The notes under the pieces were generated by a model that was not told where the DNA came from, made no database searches, and worked only from the letters and a program-made list of their open reading frames with translations. 64,000 bases of DNA from Plantago elongata. Lineage: Eukaryota; Streptophyta; Magnoliopsida; Lamiales; Plantaginaceae. Shown here piece after piece: positions 58,201-64,000 of this stretch; the stretch's first letter is position 1, and every line of letters begins with the position of its first letter. Both the position numbers and the translations under genes were made by a program. The stretch covers positions 1-64,000 of the forward strand of contig JAYMSP010000075.1 of assembly GCA_036897095.1 (NCBI GenBank), given 5' to 3'.

Positions 58201-60479
58201 GAAAAACATAATAATAGAGCCGAGCCACCCCCAACGTTGAAGTAGCCAGATTGGACCTACTAATCATGTATCGTAAATAATCGAACCATTCACTATCAAT
58301 AATTTCCTCTTTCTACTTTTCGGACACTTGTTTTTATCTCAATTAAGTAGACCCAATTAACTGGAACTTAATTTTTCATGACTTCAATGACAACAATGTA
58401 CTCTTTGATTAACTACTAGTACAACTCATATTTACAAGTATGAGATATTATGTGACATTTCACAAGAATTGTCATATAGCCTTATATAAATGTCTAGATT
58501 AAAGTAGTAAATCGTGCCAGTCATATATTCTTGTGTACTAATTTTTCCGCCCGATAGATCTCTACATTAAGGGTGAATGAAATGTTTTTCTAAACAATTA
58601 AAATTTGGATTAAAATGAGATTTCAAAATAAGTTTCATTTCCTTTTGAAAACATAAAGTTATGTGATTTTTTCAAGTATTTCAGTACTTCTCATAATATA
58701 GTATACATCTCGTAACAATTTCGGATTTAAAATTCATTTAATCTTGTTGAATAAACAAATGAAATACTTTGGATTATTTTAGTTTTGATGAGGTTTGGAG
58801 CTAGCCATGTCAATGTATAAACGTATGGTTCTCGTGATCATAGACTAAAAGAGGAAAATATTATACAGAATTAGAAGTCAATAAGACCAGAGCATGGAGG
58901 AAAAGAAAAATGCAATCAACTTCTAATATGCCTTATCTTTTGACATGAAACGCCAAGAAAAGGTATGAAAGTGGAAAAATTAGTCAATCCGCATGAAACT
59001 TAAATTAGCGGGGGCCCAAATACCCGTTAAATGGGCCCTGCCTACTGCCGGCCTTTGGACTACCTGTCTTGTCACCCCCTTCCCATCCCATTTAGGTCGG
59101 AGTGGCATAAATTTCAAATTGACTTCTACAAATTCAAATGGCCTGGCCATCCGTATTGGTAAAAATCAATTCGAATTCTATACCAAACAATCACTTAGCC
59201 TCTTATGTAACTCCTCTTTCCGATCAAATTTCCTCATTATGTTTTGAGACGTAACGGTTTAAATTATACTTTATTTAATTTGATATTTACTTCTTCTTTG
59301 ATACCTCTCCTCATTCATTCACTTCCTTCTCCGTTTCATTTTTGCGGATTCGTAGGAAGTTCAATTCGGAACGAAAGAGTATATAGCTAGAAAACATAGA
59401 AAAATGGAAAGAACATTTTGCATTTGTTTCATATCAAAAGGAATGAGAACTTGTATGGAAAGAACTTGTCCAGTCCGAGCCAATTGATTAACACCCCCTT
59501 AATTGTTTTGTCATCTCAACTGTGTGATTGGTACTCTCGTAAGGGAAGGGAAAAAAGTGTGATTGTTGATTTTGATATACATGAAACTTATTGGACTATA
59601 TTGTGCATGACAACCAAAATAGAAAAGATTAAGGCTGTGGAAATGTGGGAAGAAGGGTTAAAGGAATAATAAGGGGTTAAAAGAACAGTAATGGTCGTCA
59701 AACTTTTAGAGGCTGTTTGGAGTTTGGCATAATTGTACGACGCTCATCGAATATTTCGATCTACTTGTTTCGTTAAGATTCGAGATCTACACGTTTAACC
59801 TAATAGATCAAAATTTTATCAAGTTTAGTATGCATCACTCGGCTCGTGGTCGAATGTGTCGAATCCAACATGTCTGGGGATATTAGGAATGATTTACATC
59901 GTTGAAATTGGAATTGAAGAAGTATATGAACATAATTGGTGAATAATATTGACCTTAAAACAGAGTGGAGCTTTGGTTCATTAAGACTTTTTAAGTGGAT
60001 TCTTACGTACTAAGGTTAAGTTAGAGATGTGATATATAACAAATAATCTAAGAATGCAAATTAAGTGATCATTAAAATGATCTCAAGCACAAAAACATCG
60101 ATGCATGCATGCCACAATTTAAGTCAAATTTATCGTGCTGTTTGGTGATAATAATTAGATATCGAATCACTTATCTTGACAAATTACTTATCAAAGAATC
60201 TTATTTATTTCTGGCTAGCATACTTTCTTTCTTGTGCTTCTCCTTTTGAATTTATCGTGGCGGTGAGTCTATCACTTTCTTTTTAATCTTCAAAGTTATC
60301 AACTTGGCTACCTTACTTGAATTATCAAACAACTTTTAACTGTGTAACAAAGTACATACGAGCTTTATCTTACCTTTAAAATAAAACTAAAAAGTATAAT
60401 AATTACCGAGTATTTTAATGTGGAAATTGATATTTTAACATATGATATTGATGATACGTGGGAAAATTTTACTTTAAAT
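58201..60479. other. Spacer, one possible MITE, no gene
   Basis: Only the MITE-like piece ending at 59194 was recognised. The open frames at 58993-59247 and 59418-59669 lack coding character. Confidence 0.45.
59020..59194 (-). mobile_element. Tourist-like MITE relic related to subfamily B
   Basis: The right end AATTCTATACCAAACAATCAC before TTA matches the reversed subfamily B terminus, and CGGAGTGGCATAAATTTCAA matches its inner part. The left portion (GGGCCCAAATACCCG...) is unlike the family, so the left border is a guess. Confidence 0.45.
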
Positions 60480-61540
60480 AATAGAGTGAGACACTGTCAC
60501 TTCAGGCACATTAAATTGAGAGTGATCGATTTGGATACACTACTGCAACCACCCGTCCAATTGAGGAGCTCCGATCAATTTTTCAATCGAATTGATGACG
60601 TGGCCGCTGAACGTGCGATTTCCCCTTCAAATTCATATTTTACTCGTATTTTTGTATTTGAAATTTAAATACGGGACACGTATTGCGTCCACGTTTATTC
60701 TCGATATAAGTTATGTATTATAATTATAAAATAATTTAAAATTATGAAAAATATTGTATTTCATTTTACATTTTTTTAAAATAATTAAAATAATTAAAAT
60801 CATATTAGCTAATTTATTGTTTAATACATTTCAAAAATATTTTAAAAATAAAAAAAAATTATTTTACATTTTAGAACATATAAAATTAATTAAAAAATTC
60901 AAAAATGTAATTTACTACTGTAAACTTTCATTTGGGTCTTTGAATTTTGTAAGTGATTCGTTTTTTTTAATTGTAGAAAATCGCATTTTTTAAATTTATT
61001 TTTTATGTAATAAAATATAAAATGTTTTTTTAAAAATATTTTTTAGATTTTTTACATCATTTTTTAATTTATTAAACATTTTATACCCATAAATTACAAG
61101 AGAGTGACACGTGTCCCGTATTTCAATTTGGATTTCAAAATTCAAGTCAAATACGAGTCAACTGTCAGAATATGAGAGCTCTGTAGCTAATCGATTTTAA
61201 TTTAATTTAAAGCTTTTTGTAAAAAAATGTAAAATTATTTTTTATAATTTTTAAAATACTTTTCATAATTTTTAAAATTATTTTATAATTATAAAAAACA
61301 ATTTATACCGAGAATTAGCGTGGATGTGACACGTGTCCCGCATTTGAATTTTAAATACAAATATATAAGTCAAATACGGGTCAAATACGATTTGGGGGGA
61401 AATCGCACGTCCGGCAACCACGTCATCAATTTGATTGGAAAATCGGTCGAAGTTCCTCAATTGAACGAGTGGTTGTAATAGTATACCCAAATTGATCACT
61501 CTCACTTTAATGTACCTAAAATGACAGTGTGATACTGTAG
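60480..61540. mobile_element. Element with about 270-bp inverted terminal arms (MULE/foldback-like)
   Basis: The left arm (about 60480-60750) and the reverse complement of the right arm (about 61540-61260) align throughout: ACACTGTCA..TTAGG/TCAGG..ACATTAAA, GAGAGTGATC, CAATTGAGGA, AATTGATGACGTGG, CGTGCGATTTCCCC, GGGACACGT. The core is AT-rich and lacks a transposase. Inside, GTGACACGTGTCCCG at 61095 repeats the outer arm motif at 61326 as a direct repeat. Long terminal inverted repeats without an ORF suggest a non-autonomous Mutator-like or foldback element. No 9-bp target duplication could be confirmed. Confidence 0.75.
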
Positions 61541-64000
61541 TGTACATAAAATAAAATTGTTTCTATATAAATATAATGTTTTATTTAAGAAAAATTGTTT
61601 ATGAAATATTTAAGTTTTATTCTCTTCATCTAAAAATTCAACAATTTTAGTTTAGTACAATTTAAATTAATTTATTTCAACATAATTTACTTCATTTTTA
61701 TACGATAAATATATTTGATTCGATTTAGTTGAGTTTATATATGTTTTTTTTTAAATCTATCCCAATGAAGAATACTTCTTTCGTCCCAACTTCATCTTCT
61801 CGTATTACATTTTGGTCAATCTCAATTTCATCTTCTTATCAGTTAAATGGAATTCTTTTCTTCTACTTTATTCACCTTTTTTTCTACTTTATTCACTATT
61901 TTTTTTTACTTTATCACCTTTTCTTATATGTTATTAATTTTTTATTAATTTTTTTAATACTTATGATCGGTTCGGTTCTAGGAGAAATGAACTCAGAACT
62001 TTGGGGGTATATCCTTAATGTTGCTAGTCAATTGAATGAGCAGTGGAATGAAGCGTAGGTAAGTTGTGGATTGTGATTGACCTGATCGGCTAATACTAAT
62101 CCGATTTATGTAGTAAAAAATATGATAAACGTGTCCTCATAATTGTCCATGTTCTATCTACTTTCTAGTGCCAAGCACCAAACATAAACCTATCATAATC
62201 ATGGGAAACTCAAGAATCAAGACAAGTTTCCACACCTATATTTCTTGCGTGATTGACACATACACCTTTGAACATTAAAGTTCAATAAATTGTTACACTA
62301 TACACTAATAATTATAAATACCAACGTAGCATGTGATTTATGGTCCATTTCTTCTTGCCAAGGACCAATCAATTGAGCTTGGAAACCTGTTTCAGAAGCA
62401 TGCGCCGTGCTTAATTCAAAATGTAATACCAAAAAGCGAAAACTTGAAAACGCATTCACCAATTGAATTCAAGATTTTTAAGTGAGAAAACAACTCATTC
62501 GTATTCTCAAGGTTGGACAATGCAAAAGACTACTATGTAATCCTTAGGAAGTAGAGCTGAAGAAAATTAACAGAAAGCAAACAAATGAGCCGACCAGTTA
62601 GCTAGTTTAGGCTATAATTTTGAAGACGACGGATGTCTATGGACTACCCCGCCAACTTCTGTAATTCCGTTTATGGACATCGATAACGACTTTTAAGTTT
62701 ATATATTTATTTTCGTATAAAGATGATAATAATAATAATTACAGAGTTTTAAGGGAAGTTGAATAATTTCTATTTGAAATGGATGCAATATATGTGATGC
62801 ATGAGTAATAATACGTGATTATGAAGTGATAAGATATCTAAAACGTCAAACATTAGGTACAGAGATCGATTCGTGTATACGATGAACTCAGTCAATTGTG
62901 TAGTACATTGTATTCCGTTGATATAATGGGTTGTTATAATAACAGAGGATGATGGGCCTGAGTAGTTTTGGCCTTTCACTGTTGTGAAATGGACCACTGT
63001 GGTCCTGAAGCTAATCCACGGGCTCATTTTCAATGATTGAGCTTCAAAATGACAATTTCCACTTCCTGGACCATTTTCTTTGTTTGTACAATCCCCCACT
63101 TTAAACGACCAGTTTTGTATCTACTAGCTAGGAATGGGAACTCACATTCCAGTGCGTTTTATTTGCATGGAAACATGGTTTTTTTTGGGGGTTGTTGCCA
63201 CATACGAAACCTATGAAAACTAGCCTTTTTAGCCCCGCACAAAGCGAAGACTATCCCTGTGGCGCCTGCAAATTGTGGCCAGTAAGTACCAATTAGGAAT
63301 AGTGCTGAAGCTCCACTTACTGTTCACTAAATTGTACTGTTTTCGTCGCCCGATAATTTTTTCAAGATGGAAGGACACAGTTCTTTGGAGATCTTGCTAT
63401 TACAGAGAAGAGGTTAAACATGTTATTCATCACTTGGCTCCATTTAGCATATCGGAAGTGGTGTGGCGGATCCGCGATTATGTGGAGTATCGGACGTGGT
63501 GGCGGAACCGAAGTGGTAGAAGATTGGAATACATGAAACAAGACAAGCTTGGCTCCATTGTTCATGACCAGACTACTTTACTAGCTGCAACAAGCTTAAA
63601 CGCAAGCTATAATACATGAAACGGACCAAAACATGTATCTCATATTGAGCCACATGTATGGGAGTACTATAATTTCAAAAGGGACTTTTCCATGCAAATA
63701 AGTTGCACAAAAATGTGCTGTAGACCAGTTAATCCGCAAAGTTTGTTGCTTTCTAGTCTCTTCCTAAAAACAAACTAAAAGTTGCTCTCTGGGAGTAGTC
63801 CACTATTTATGGTTGACTCAAGTTCGAAATTGATGGCTCCTCCGTCTATCGAGAACTACAGTGTTCATAGTCCATCATATGTAACTCATTAACAATATCA
63901 CAGTACTAGATGAAAAATACTATACCTTACGTAGAGGATCCATAGTGATAGAGGTGTATCGTTGAGTAGGATGGAATTTGAACATGTGTCATGTATCAAC
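61541..64000. other. AT-rich spacer to the window end, no confirmed gene
   Basis: A plus-strand frame at 63275-63619 has a protein-like central part (WRSCYYREEVKHVIHHLAPF, then EVVWRIRDYVEYRTWWRNRS) but no ATG at its 5' end in this frame, no known domain and no splice partners. It could be an exon fragment or chance. The minus-strand frame at 62770-63099 is no better. Nothing else was seen. Confidence 0.4.

Noticed and set aside
60420-60668. Open frame as a protein gene
   Set aside because: It is the left terminal arm of an inverted-repeat element; the same peptide is encoded by the opposite arm.
61278-61547. Open frame as a protein gene
   Set aside because: It is the right arm of the same element, read on the minus strand.
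63275-63619. 114-codon plus-strand frame
   Set aside because: No ATG at the 5' end in this frame, no domain, no neighbouring exon; kept only as a note.

Overview
The window is nuclear DNA from a flowering plant, most likely a eudicot. It has intron-rich genes with GT-AG introns, AT-rich spacers, Stowaway- and Tourist-like MITEs, an LTR retrotransposon, and plant-specific families: the TIR1 auxin receptor, a SWEET sugar transporter, a CC-type glutaredoxin, a CONSTANS-like B-box/CCT protein and a CHY/CTCHY/RING zinc-finger protein. I cannot name the species. Exon structures below were built by joining open frames at GT/AG sites and checking that phases agree. No transcript data were available.

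Layout. 1-1375: start of a minus-strand Copia-like LTR retrotransposon. 2458-3131: possible two-exon gene of unknown family. 5560-6832: intronless, disabled copy of SF3B4. 8351-8812: CC-type glutaredoxin. 10501-11747: SF3B5 with a long 5'UTR intron. 12749-16714: twelve-exon CHY/RING zinc-finger gene. 16715-22334: transposon debris. 22335-25065: CONSTANS-like gene of the COL14/15 type. 25590-26045: ruined aspartic-protease gene. 26046-31082: spacer with a SINE-like element, a MITE and a 99-bp copy of an exon from 10.8 kb away. 31083-31477: disabled retrocopy of a glycine-rich cold-shock protein. 33486-34881: clade III SWEET. 36119-37701: SmG. 38680-39417: small three-AT-hook gene that I cannot assign. 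43422-45861: TIR1 with its miR393 site. 45862-64000: about 18 kb without a convincing gene, filled with MITEs, a long-inverted-repeat element, a degenerate repeat array, SINE-like and hAT-like pieces.

The genes do not form a pathway. Three loci (SF3B4 copy, SF3B5, SmG) are related to spliceosomal core proteins, but this is probably chance. The least conventional items are the AT-hook gene with its perfect 99-bp partial copy at 28114-28212, the SF3B4 copy whose frame stays open apart from one early stop, a set of related TAA-flanked MITEs (including a back-to-back pair and one lying inside a repeat array), and a 1.06-kb element whose two inverted arms both translate to the same peptide. I found no clear evidence of a wholly new biological system.
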